A stretch of 42,595 bases of DNA from CAYURH01 sp964447105 (GTDB lineage Bacteria > Patescibacteriota > Saccharimonadia > Saccharimonadales > EFPC-124). The notes beneath the pieces are model-generated. The model had not been told where the DNA came from, ran no database searches, and was given only the letters and a program-made list of their open reading frames with translations. Made by a program: the position numbers and the translations under genes. This document shows positions 20,670 to 28,577 of the stretch, piece after piece; position 1 is the first letter of the stretch, and each line of letters opens with the position of its first letter. The stretch spans positions 1 to 42,595 of the forward strand of contig CAYURH010000008.1 in NCBI GenBank assembly GCA_964447105.1, given 5' to 3'.

Positions 20670-22502
20670 ATGATTCGGAAACTTATACGTGATTATTATT
20701 TGGTCGCGACCGTCCTTGCCGTAATGGCAGTTGCGGGCGTACTGAGCTTAGTCAACCGAGAGTCGTTTGCGCAATTGGTGGCGACTGTTTTTGGAATTGG
20801 TATGGCGGCCAAGTTAGCGTGGGGTATGGTACAGACAATGCGCCAAGGCAAATACGGCGTGGACTTACTGGCTGTCACCGCAATTTTGGCGACATTGGCC
20901 GTGGGCGAATACTGGGCGTCACTGGTAATTGTGCTGATGCTAACAGGTGGTGAAGCACTCGAAGATTACGCCAATCACCGTGCCACTCGCGAAATCAGTG
21001 CGCTACTAGAGCGGGCTCCGCAACACGCGCATCTGCAAACCCAAAACGGGCTGCGGGACATCGCAGTAACCAAAGTAGCTATTGGCGACATACTGGTGAT
21101 AAAACCACACGAAGTTATCCCGGTAGATGGCATACTTCTAAAAACCAGTGCGAGCATCGACGAATCATCACTCACTGGCGAAAGTTTGCCCGTAGACCAC
21201 AAAAAGGGCGACGAATTACTCAGTGGCTCTGTAAACGGCGGTCAGGCTATCGAAATCAAAGCACTCCGCACAGCTCGTGACAGCCAATATCAGCAGATCG
21301 TCGAGCTCGTTAAAGCCGCGTCCAGTTCGGAAGCGCCTTTTGTGCGCCTTGCCGATCGCTACGCAGTACCTTTTACACTTATTTCATTTGTGATTGCCGG
21401 TGTGGCCTGGGCCATTAGTGGCGAAGCGCTGCGTTTTGCTCAGGTATTGGTCGTAGCCACACCATGCCCGCTGCTGATTGGCGCGCCCGTAGCCTTTATA
21501 TCCGGCATGAGTCGGGCCGCCAAGCACGGTATTATTATCAAAACCGGGGGCGTACTAGAAAAATTGGCTACAATCCGCACCGTTGCTTTCGACAAAACTG
21601 GCACGCTTACTCAGGGTGAACCAGAGTTACACGCCGTTAAACCGCAAAACAAAATACAGGCCAATGTTTTGCTACAAGTCGCCGCCAGCGCCGAACAACA
21701 GTCAACTCACGTGCTTGCCCAGGCCCTGGTAGCGGCAGCGCGCAAACAAAAAATCAATCTACTAAACGTGAGTAACGTTGACGAACAGCCAGGCCAGGGC
21801 GTAATCGTAACAATCAAAGGTCAACGAGTGATCGTTGGCAAAGCATCATATTTGCAAACACATAACATTAAAATAGATACCAAAACGCTCGCCGCCGGCG
21901 AAACGGCTGTTTTTGTAGCTCGAAACGGGGCGTTTATTGGTACTATTACCTTTGCCGACAAATTGCGGCCCAACAGCCGCCAAACATTGCTTGAACTGCG
22001 CCAGCTTGGCGTCCGCCATAGTTTAATGCTTACTGGCGACACGCAGGGCACCGCCGCGCGGATCGCCGACGAAATTGGTATCAGTAAATTTAAAGCCGAA
22101 TGCTTGCCCGCCGACAAAGTAGCTGCCGTGCGCACCGAACCTGGCCCAGTGATGATGGTCGGCGATGGCGTCAACGACGCGCCAGTACTAGCCGCAGCCG
22201 ACGTCGGCTTGGCCATGGGTGCCCGCGGCTCAACGGCAGCAAGCGAGACTGCCGATGTAGTCGTATTACTCGACGATATTTCGCGCGTTTCCAAAGCAGT
22301 AGCTATCGCCAAAACAACACTGCGCATTGCCCTGCAGAGTGTATGGATTGGGATTGTCATAAGCGTGGGGCTCATGCTTGTGGCGGCGAGTGGCATCATC
22401 CCTGCCGCGCTTGGGGCGGGTCTGCAAGAAATAGTAGACGTAGTGGTGATTTTCAATGCATTACGCGCGCATGGGGCTTGGAGCCAGGCTATAAAGAAAT
22501 AA
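20670..22502 (+). CDS. Heavy-metal-translocating P1B-type ATPase
   Basis: 610 aa. All P-type motifs are present: SSLTGES (actuator), DKTGTLT with the phosphorylated aspartate, MLTGD, and GDGVNDAP. The membrane metal site reads ATPCPLLIGAPVA, i.e. TPC instead of the CPC of Cu+/Zn2+ pumps or the SPC of the P1B-4 group. The usual SEHPLA of the nucleotide domain is STHVLA. No N-terminal metal-binding domain is present; the protein begins directly with membrane helices. Metal selectivity is therefore uncertain. I chose the ATG at 20670 rather than the GTG one codon earlier, because the -10 TATACT places the transcript start at about that base. Confidence 0.92.
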   Translation: MIRKLIRDYYLVATVLAVMAVAGVLSLVNRESFAQLVATVFGIGMAAKLAWGMVQTMRQGKYGVDLLAVTAILATLAVGEYWASLVIVLMLTGGEALEDYANHRATREISALLERAPQHAHLQTQNGLRDIAVTKVAIGDILVIKPHEVIPVDGILLKTSASIDESSLTGESLPVDHKKGDELLSGSVNGGQAIEIKALRTARDSQYQQIVELVKAASSSEAPFVRLADRYAVPFTLISFVIAGVAWAISGEALRFAQVLVVATPCPLLIGAPVAFISGMSRAAKHGIIIKTGGVLEKLATIRTVAFDKTGTLTQGEPELHAVKPQNKIQANVLLQVAASAEQQSTHVLAQALVAAARKQKINLLNVSNVDEQPGQGVIVTIKGQRVIVGKASYLQTHNIKIDTKTLAAGETAVFVARNGAFIGTITFADKLRPNSRQTLLELRQLGVRHSLMLTGDTQGTAARIADEIGISKFKAECLPADKVAAVRTEPGPVMMVGDGVNDAPVLAAADVGLAMGARGSTAASETADVVVLLDDISRVSKAVAIAKTTLRIALQSVWIGIVISVGLMLVAASGIIPAALGAGLQEIVDVVVIFNALRAHGAWSQAIKK

Positions 22503-22583
22503 AACAAAAACTGTCGATAAACATTTTGCCTACTTCTACCTCATTGAGCTGGAATGTTTCACTCTATACTCGGAACTGCTGGT

Positions 22584-22820
22584 CTATAGCCGACCAAATG
22601 ATGCAAGCAACAGAGCCACAATTGCTAGGCCAAGACCGCTCAGGAGCATGATAAGGCCCCATTTCTTAAGTCGTTTTTGCCTCCAACCATACAATAGAAT
22701 ACCCAACCCAATGGGGATTAGAATAAACGGCCCATATATAAGGGTATATGTGTAGACGAATACCCATACTAGCATCGGGGTGTCACTACTCGTAAATACT
22801 GGTCCTGCTAAAAAATGCAT
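22584..22820 (-). CDS. Small two-helix membrane protein
   Basis: 78 aa. Two hydrophobic segments (residues ~17-45, MLVWVFVYTYTLIYGPFILI..., and ~54-74, GLIMLLSGLGLAIVALLLAS) flank a basic loop YGWRQKRLKKWG. The family is unrecognised. It is the last of a run of small minus-strand membrane-protein genes extending to 25813. Confidence 0.55.
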   Translation of the reverse strand: MHFLAGPVFTSSDTPMLVWVFVYTYTLIYGPFILIPIGLGILLYGWRQKRLKKWGLIMLLSGLGLAIVALLLASFGRL

Positions 22821-22885
22821 AAGTTAAGTTATAGCACAGTGTTGTTTTTAATTAAGTAGCATAGCCGAACCACCTATAGGTAACT

Positions 22886-23362
22886 CTACTCTCGATTTAA
22901 AGCACTCTTTATACCCCAAGCCAGCAATACACTTATCAGTATAGCCGCGGGGAGAAAGAGCAGTGGTTGCGATATAAAAAACTCCAACCAAAGACTACTG
23001 TCGCTCATACAGCTAGTTTTTACCCCAAAGAGTCCTGCACATTGAACTCCTAGAGTGTCTTGTAGAAGGCCAAACAGAAAAATCGCCATTGTGATCAGGG
23101 CAAGGCCTGAAACTGCCCTTAACGTATTAATGAGCCCGCGCGATACAGCACCGCCCCATACGAGTGAAAGCGAAATAAGCAGAAGCGTGTAGCCAATAAG
23201 CGCCGTAAAATTAAGTATGACTGCGTAGGCGCTTGAAACACCTAAAGGCTTGAGGAGTAGAGACAGGAACCCATAGCTAATGATTCCAAATGACAGGAGG
23301 TAAAGAACCCGTTCAAGCGACATAAGAAGCTTGGGTGATTTCTTTTTAAAGTTAGCGACCAT
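22886..23362 (-). CDS. Four-helix membrane protein under a duplicated promoter
   Basis: 158 aa from the ATG at 23362. The in-frame extension to 23443 would read through the promoter. After MVANFKKKSPK come four hydrophobic segments with a short cysteine-containing loop (GVQCAGLFGVKTSCMSDSS). The promoter plus the first five codons (MVANF) are part of a 49-bp exact repeat also found at the gene starting at 25813. Beyond that repeat the two proteins are not obviously alike. The extended -10 (TGC-TATATT, 23370-23378) is 7 nt before the ATG, implying a leaderless message. The family is unknown. Confidence 0.6.
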   Translation of the reverse strand: MVANFKKKSPKLLMSLERVLYLLSFGIISYGFLSLLLKPLGVSSAYAVILNFTALIGYTLLLISLSLVWGGAVSRGLINTLRAVSGLALITMAIFLFGLLQDTLGVQCAGLFGVKTSCMSDSSLWLEFFISQPLLFLPAAILISVLLAWGIKSALNRE

Positions 23363-23396
23363 CGGTATGAATATAGCATAATCTCCCAAATTGAAG
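23348..23396 (-). repeat. 49-bp promoter/start repeat, copy 1
   Basis: Identical over 49 bp to 25799-25847. It contains the extended -10 and the first five codons of the downstream membrane protein gene. Confidence 0.9.
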
Positions 23397-23449
23397 CATA
23401 ACGATGGGGAATAAGCGTAAGTATCTTGCTCGTTGAAGGCCAATCGGCC

Positions 23450-24253
23450 CTACCTCCGCCAATACACCTTACTGTAATATTCGTCGGCTATTCCAATACG
23501 CACAATTGTTGAATAGTTTTTGTTTAGAGCTTGCGACTTGGCTTGTGATTCGTCAAAAACAGTGTTTGTCGAGAAAATAGCACCACTTTCTGCGGATAAT
23601 TTATTCTGGTTCACGCCATCACATAATCCTTTGCCGTATGATTTTGGGTCGCCTACAAATAGTTCAATGCTTGGACCTTCTGACGATCTGGGGTCTGCAT
23701 TTTTCATTCTAGCGCTATATACAACGTAACAGGAGGCTTGTGGATAATCATTCTGCCAACTGGCGGGGTCGGTGTTTATTTGCCAACCAGATAAAGTCAA
23801 CGTGTCATATAGCTCTTGGCTTAGATCGTGCATAGTCCCGAATGCGCCTAACTCGACAATCGTACGATATACGCAAACCTTTCTCTTGCTTGACGTTACA
23901 AAACCTTGATAGGTGCTGTCACTGTAACAAACGTTTTGATTTGATGCCGCTATTAACTCGGTCGATTTTATCTTGGCCTCCTCTACTTTGACATCCACAT
24001 CAGCGGCGGCTTTACTGCCAAGCCTAACAATATCTTGGGCATCAAGATCAATAAATTGCTTTTTTGTGGATGGGGTGTAAGCACCAAGGCTTGGTGACAT
24101 GTCCGAAAACAAATTGAGAATGCCCCAACAGATATAAACTACAACACCCACAACGACACACCCTATCACCACCAGACCCGTCACCAAAAATGTTGGGAGC
24201 TTTTTTGATGGCGCCGTGCGCTGGCGTGATTTAGAAGTTTTCTTGTGTGTCAT
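23450..24253 (-). CDS. Single-pass membrane protein with extracytoplasmic domain
   Basis: 267 aa. A basic cytoplasmic head (residues 1-19, THKKTSKSRQRTAPSKK) precedes one membrane helix (residues ~20-48). The long C-terminal domain has paired cysteines (NQNVCYSDS, SKRKVCVYR, PQASCYVVY, GKGLCDGVN), probably disulfide-bonded outside the cell. No family is recognised. A similar layout, with a cysteine-containing outer domain, is seen in the next gene upstream (24314-24835), and short blocks such as a YSD near the first cysteine occur in both. Distant relatedness is possible. Confidence 0.6.
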   Translation of the reverse strand: MTHKKTSKSRQRTAPSKKLPTFLVTGLVVIGCVVVGVVVYICWGILNLFSDMSPSLGAYTPSTKKQFIDLDAQDIVRLGSKAAADVDVKVEEAKIKSTELIAASNQNVCYSDSTYQGFVTSSKRKVCVYRTIVELGAFGTMHDLSQELYDTLTLSGWQINTDPASWQNDYPQASCYVVYSARMKNADPRSSEGPSIELFVGDPKSYGKGLCDGVNQNKLSAESGAIFSTNTVFDESQAKSQALNKNYSTIVRIGIADEYYSKVYWRR

Positions 24254-24313
24254 AATATTTATTTCGTACCTGGACGTCCACCCAACTTCTACTCCACTAA
24301 GGCTACTGGGTAG

Positions 24314-24835
24314 CTAGTAGGCTATGTGAATCATAACTCCATATAAGTTCTGATTGTTGTACGGGATCGTCTGGCGCCCAAATATGGCTCCGTTATCAGT
24401 CCCCGTGCCTGCATATTCAATCGAAGCTGCAATGTCGGTTCTATTTGGGAAGTAGTAGGGCATCGAGCCTTTGACAGTAACCTCCGACTCGCGGCTTGGC
24501 TGGAATCCTAGGCTACGCAGAGTATCTTTTGCCGCCTGAGTTTCAGAAGCAACGCTCTCACTATTTCTGTAGATTCTATAGGCAGTAAAACCACAGCGCT
24601 GCGATTCGCCGAACAGGGCAAGATTATTGCCTATACATTCCTCATAAATATCTGAGTACACCAGCGTACCCGGCAGGTCTACCCTGTTCATAAGATCAGT
24701 CGCTTGTTGGTGTGCCGCCACCTTCGACATTAAAGGCGATATCAAAAATATATATAGGATAACCGCCGCAGCTAGACCGAATAGTAGCAAAAGGGTCTTT
24801 GTTTGTTTTTTAGAATTAAATTTATTGTTTTTCAT
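24314..24835 (-). CDS. Single-pass membrane protein with extracytoplasmic domain
   Basis: 173 aa. A basic head (MKNNKFNSKKQTK), one membrane helix (residues ~14-32, LLLLFGLAAAVILYIFLIS), then an outer domain with DIYEECIGNN and SQRCGFTAYRIYRN. It has the same topology as the 267-aa protein downstream. Unknown function. It sits between two polytopic membrane protein genes in a minus-strand run, only 11 nt from the gene at 24847, suggesting an operon. Confidence 0.55.
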   Translation of the reverse strand: MKNNKFNSKKQTKTLLLLFGLAAAVILYIFLISPLMSKVAAHQQATDLMNRVDLPGTLVYSDIYEECIGNNLALFGESQRCGFTAYRIYRNSESVASETQAAKDTLRSLGFQPSRESEVTVKGSMPYYFPNRTDIAASIEYAGTGTDNGAIFGRQTIPYNNQNLYGVMIHIAY

Positions 24836-24846
24836 AGGGTGTGTAT

Positions 24847-25302
24847 TTAGCGAGGGCTCAGTGCATATACCAATATAGGCCCCGACACAAAATAGGTCAG
24901 TATGCAGCCCAGGGTAATCAATCCTATACGACTCTTCGCTACATTGCCGAATATCTTTTTTATATGTTTGGACATTAAAAGGCCGATCCCCACTAAAGTG
25001 GGGCCGATGATACCGTAGACAGGGCTAAGAATTGGATGATCCAATGAAATCTCACCCCGCAGGGAGCTACTGTACACGAAGAAACCTATTGTTAAACTTA
25101 ATATGGCGATTATCACCCACGCCGCCCTAGCTTGTGCGGATAAAGCTTTCCATTTCGACAAAAATGCCAAGGATGCTGTAAAACCAAGAATTGGGACAAC
25201 AAAATACGCCGCATAGATCAAAAAAGCTATACTGAAAAACAGATCTTTGCTATCAACAACAAAAAGAATTGGCCAGAATAAAAGCTGTATAAACGTGTCC
25301 AT
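24847..25302 (-). CDS. Four-helix membrane protein
   Basis: 151 aa with four hydrophobic segments. The ATG at 25302 has AGGAG 7 nt upstream, one of the few clear SD sites in this run. No signature is seen and the family is unknown. It is probably co-transcribed with the two downstream anchored proteins. Confidence 0.55.
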   Translation of the reverse strand: MDTFIQLLFWPILFVVDSKDLFFSIAFLIYAAYFVVPILGFTASLAFLSKWKALSAQARAAWVIIAILSLTIGFFVYSSSLRGEISLDHPILSPVYGIIGPTLVGIGLLMSKHIKKIFGNVAKSRIGLITLGCILTYFVSGPILVYALSPR

Positions 25303-25375
25303 GTTTACTCTCCTAAGAAAACACTATCATAATTACCCATGCCCGTAAGAAAATCGTCTTACTATAAATATTTTT

Positions 25376-25813
25376 TCAGCGTAAGAGCGTTGCCCCTAGA
25401 AGGCCGATAATCTCCACAAAATACAAACAACTTAAAACAACCGCTATGAGACCCGCTATTTTGGCAGCTTTCATGTGCTTTTTATTGCGTTGTGCCCAAA
25501 AATAAATTACACCACAAATTAGAATAAAAATGGCCGTTGAGATAGCGTGCGAAATTTCCACCGGACTACTATAAAGAAAATTATCGTGGAAAATATATCT
25601 TTGTAGGATGAGCAAAATCCAAAAGTAGGCAGCAGCGCTAAGAAGTAACGTGGTAACTTCTTTATCTTTTTTGGTCAAGAACACAGTGAAACCAATGATA
25701 GTCAAGATAAAAGGCAAATACGCAAACAGTAATAAAGGAATTCCAATCAGAAGACCCCACAGTAAGTTCGGGGACCCCTCTTTGAAAATTAAATCAGCAA
25801 AGTTAGCGACCAT
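25376..25813 (-). CDS. Four-helix membrane protein under a duplicated promoter
   Basis: 145 aa from the ATG at 25813, in the same position relative to the 49-bp repeat as the gene at 23362. After MVANFADLIFKEGSPN there are four hydrophobic segments and a final helix. The extended -10 (TGC-TATATT, 25821-25829) lies 7 nt upstream, so the message would be leaderless. Start choice rests on the promoter; the in-frame codons up to 25855 are not supported. The family is unknown. Confidence 0.6.
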   Translation of the reverse strand: MVANFADLIFKEGSPNLLWGLLIGIPLLLFAYLPFILTIIGFTVFLTKKDKEVTTLLLSAAAYFWILLILQRYIFHDNFLYSSPVEISHAISTAIFILICGVIYFWAQRNKKHMKAAKIAGLIAVVLSCLYFVEIIGLLGATLLR

Positions 25814-25847
25814 CGGTATGAATATAGCATAATCTCCCAAATTGAAG
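25799..25847 (-). repeat. 49-bp promoter/start repeat, copy 2
   Basis: Exact copy of 23348-23396, again covering -10 and the first five codons. The flanks differ: this copy abuts a terminator hairpin. Confidence 0.9.
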
Positions 25848-25848
25848 A

Positions 25849-25885
25849 ACTCCACACCGCATCATTAGATGATTTGGTGTGGAGT
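25849..25885. terminator. Terminator of the SGNH esterase gene
   Basis: ACTCCACACC (25849-25858) pairs with GGTGTGGAGT (25876-25885); inner stem ATCAT/ATGAT. On the minus strand it follows the esterase stop and is followed by TTCTTCAATTT. Confidence 0.8.
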
Positions 25886-25917
25886 CAATACTCTTCAGTC
25901 GTTTATTTCATCCTGAG

Positions 25918-28266
25918 CTAAAGATTTTTCATCAAAAGCTGCATGTAGGCACCTTGCCCCCTATCCTTGGGATGGAACGAGAATTCAGGTCGATCAATTC
26001 TTACTCCGAAGAAGTATTCTCCCGTTGAGCAGAGCTGATGGCCCGAAAACGTTGACCCTAGCGTGAGAGGATCTACATATCGCAAATGGGGTCGAATCGT
26101 CCCGATCGTTGCCTTTATCTTTGTATCCAACGCCGTTACGAGAGTGTGTGCTGCATCCTGTTCAGCTGCGGTGAATTCAACCCTACCTCCATTCGCAATG
26201 ATCAAGTTGACTTGCTCGCTAGTGAAACCCAAGAAAGACAAGAATACCCTTGCCTGCGGTTCAGAAGCTTGAGAAATGGCGCTCCCAATACTCGCCAGCC
26301 AAGCTACAACCACTTGACCACCACTCGTGTAGCTACAATCCGATCCGCTAGCAGGGAGTAGCTCGGGATATCCCATGACATACACCGTAGCGTTTGGCGC
26401 ATGTGCCAGAATTGCGTTGTAGGCGCTATCTAACGCCGCTCCCAACGCGGCAACCTTGTTTAGATATCCCTGCAAAACAGCAGTGCAATCTGCAAAAAGG
26501 CATTCTCCTACAAACTTCGAGAATCCAATATCATTCCCGCCTATCGTGACGGTCACAATATCGGTTGCCTCGGACAATGCATCGACTTGAGCCGGCTCGT
26601 TGGTGTTCTTGCCGTCAGCCTGCGTCCACGTGCCGGTTATGTGCCTCGTTTCCGCCCCACTGCAGGCCACAAACGTCGTCAAATGGAGACGAGGTCCGGG
26701 CATGTTGTCGAGCAGTTTGGCATAGGCCTTTTCGCTGCGGTGGCAAACATTCTTCGGCGGGCCATCGATGTCTGTGCCGGCCAAAAACTCCGGCACCCCT
26801 TCGCCCGACGAAAACGAGTCGCCCATGGCTACATAGTTGAGCCACGGCTTGTCGTACTCCAGCACGGCCCCGCGCGGGTAATCCATTTGCAGGCCGGGCA
26901 CAGGAAAAGCGTAGAGCGTTGAGCTGCTCCAGTTGCATCCCTGCATGTTGGTACAGGAATGCGCCGACACATACAGCCGGTTGTGGGCTATCACCACCTG
27001 CGACATGTCGGTCGACAAGTAGGAAGGGCCACTGCTGGCACTAGCATCCGCGCTCAGGTCGACAGACGCGAGCTCGATACCGGTAGTGCCGTCGAGCAGC
27101 TCGAAGCTTACGGCCGGGAATTGGTAGCCCGAACCTGAGCCGGTGCCGGCCAGCCAGACATTGCGCTGCATCGCCACGTTGCCGTTGAGGTCGGCGGTAA
27201 AGGCGATGTTTTGACTCGTCTCGCCGGGTTGAAGGCTCACATCGTGCGACCACAGCGCGGTGTCACCCGATCCAATGGCCAGGAGGTAATCCAGTGCGGC
27301 GGCACCGAGACGCGGCACCCGCACATGAGCAACGACCCCGCCACTCGGTGTGGGCTGCACTTCGTATACCTTGGCGCAGTCCGGCAGGTCGTGGCTCCAT
27401 TGCAGCGAGCCTGCGGCGTAAACTGCAAGCGCCCCCGCCAGATTGTCGCTACCCCAACCGCTGTAGGTGTTGAGACAGTTGCTCACTGCAGCGCTGCCGG
27501 GTTTGATCGGCAACGCCACCGTGCTGTCTGTGCCAACGTTGAACGGTCCGTACAGGTAGGACATACCTACCGCCACCGAAGTGACGTTTCCGCTATACGT
27601 GACGTACTGGATGCTGTTGACACCGCGCACTACCACGCCACCGGCGTAGGCAGAAAGCCCGCCCTGCACAAAGTCGTTGGCAATGGCCTGATTGAGCACG
27701 ACCTGCGGCGTGGTGGTGCCGCTGATCGCCGCTGGTGTGAGACCGATTACCGAAAGCGCCGGGCATGCACCCCAGCCGGTTGCCACAAAGTACACGTTGC
27801 CGTTGGTGCCCATGGCGATGGCGTTGACTCCACCACTGCACGGCGGCGAGTACGACCACACCACATTGCCGTCTTTATAGGCAACCAGGGCACTACCGTG
27901 GAAGTTGTTGACATCGGCGTAAGTGTACACCGTGCCATCTTTGCCCACTGCCGAATGGGGCACGCACATGTCGGGCCAACTGGCACCCGAACCGCCGATG
28001 CTTTGCGTTACCGTGCCGCTGCCATCGAACGACTTGACGGTCGTAGCGCCAGCTGCGCTGCAACCAATGCTCAACCCGCCGTCTGGCGTGGTCAGCATGG
28101 TGGCTGGACGCGGAATATCGGTTACCGCTACGCTCCAGCTGCTCGGCGAAACTTCTGCCGTAGCCAGACTCGGCAGCGCAACGACCCCTACTTGGGCCAA
28201 CAAAAAAGCAACCGCCACAACCGTCAAACGCCGGAAGATAGTCGGCCGCTTGCCGTTTACGTACAC
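25918..28266 (-). CDS. Secreted β-propeller / SGNH (GDSL-type) hydrolase
   Basis: 782 aa from a GTG with GAGG upstream. Signal peptide at residues 1-38 (LTVVAVAFLLAQVGVVALPSLATA). Residues ~45-480 consist of repeated strands with the G.vy..... pattern of PQQ-like propellers (GKDGTVYTYADV, GTNGNVYFVATG, ADLNGNVAMQ). Residues ~495-782 are an SGNH hydrolase: MGDSFSSGEG (block I serine), CSGAETRHI, TIGGNDIGF (block III) and SFHPKDRGQGAY (block V histidine). It would cleave an ester or acetyl group outside the cell, for example on a polysaccharide or lipid. The catalytic triad is complete. The 3' half has somewhat lower GC than the 5' half, which could reflect domain acquisition. Confidence 0.88.
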   Translation of the reverse strand: MYVNGKRPTIFRRLTVVAVAFLLAQVGVVALPSLATAEVSPSSWSVAVTDIPRPATMLTTPDGGLSIGCSAAGATTVKSFDGSGTVTQSIGGSGASWPDMCVPHSAVGKDGTVYTYADVNNFHGSALVAYKDGNVVWSYSPPCSGGVNAIAMGTNGNVYFVATGWGACPALSVIGLTPAAISGTTTPQVVLNQAIANDFVQGGLSAYAGGVVVRGVNSIQYVTYSGNVTSVAVGMSYLYGPFNVGTDSTVALPIKPGSAAVSNCLNTYSGWGSDNLAGALAVYAAGSLQWSHDLPDCAKVYEVQPTPSGGVVAHVRVPRLGAAALDYLLAIGSGDTALWSHDVSLQPGETSQNIAFTADLNGNVAMQRNVWLAGTGSGSGYQFPAVSFELLDGTTGIELASVDLSADASASSGPSYLSTDMSQVVIAHNRLYVSAHSCTNMQGCNWSSSTLYAFPVPGLQMDYPRGAVLEYDKPWLNYVAMGDSFSSGEGVPEFLAGTDIDGPPKNVCHRSEKAYAKLLDNMPGPRLHLTTFVACSGAETRHITGTWTQADGKNTNEPAQVDALSEATDIVTVTIGGNDIGFSKFVGECLFADCTAVLQGYLNKVAALGAALDSAYNAILAHAPNATVYVMGYPELLPASGSDCSYTSGGQVVVAWLASIGSAISQASEPQARVFLSFLGFTSEQVNLIIANGGRVEFTAAEQDAAHTLVTALDTKIKATIGTIRPHLRYVDPLTLGSTFSGHQLCSTGEYFFGVRIDRPEFSFHPKDRGQGAYMQLLMKNL

Positions 28267-28376
28267 AAATCCTCTTTTCTAAACTGTAAATGAGCGAGGC
28301 TACAAGCCTATGACTGAAGAGTGTGTTTATTTATTAAGTAAGTTGGGTCAACAGTCAATGATTTCATTTTGTGGGT

Positions 28377-28568
28377 TTACATGCTAATCAGTGCGGGCGC
28401 GAACAGCAAAATGCCAATCATCACGCTTATAATACCAGCCCACAATACAGCAATATGCACAGTGGGCACCAAAAACGTGGCTATAATACACGTCACGCCA
28501 ACCACCAAGCAGACACCGCCTACAATCATAATTACACGGAGGTATGTCGCAACTTTTTTGGGCGTCAT
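28377..28568 (-). CDS. Small two-helix membrane protein
   Basis: 63 aa, almost entirely two hydrophobic helices (VIMIVGGVCLVVGVTCIIATF and IAVLWAGIISVMIGILLFAP). It starts 9 nt after the stop of the ClpC-like gene and is probably the last gene of that operon. The family is unknown. The noncoding stretch between it and the esterase gene (28267-28376) shows no structure I can call. Confidence 0.5.
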   Translation of the reverse strand: MTPKKVATYLRVIMIVGGVCLVVGVTCIIATFLVPTVHIAVLWAGIISVMIGILLFAPALISM

Positions 28569-28577
28569 AAATTGATG

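Noticed and set aside
27211..28293. A 360-aa plus-strand open frame opposite the SGNH/propeller gene
   Set aside because: It is an antisense shadow of a GC-biased gene; composition is His/Arg-rich with no domain, while the minus strand has a signal peptide, propeller repeats and a full SGNH triad.
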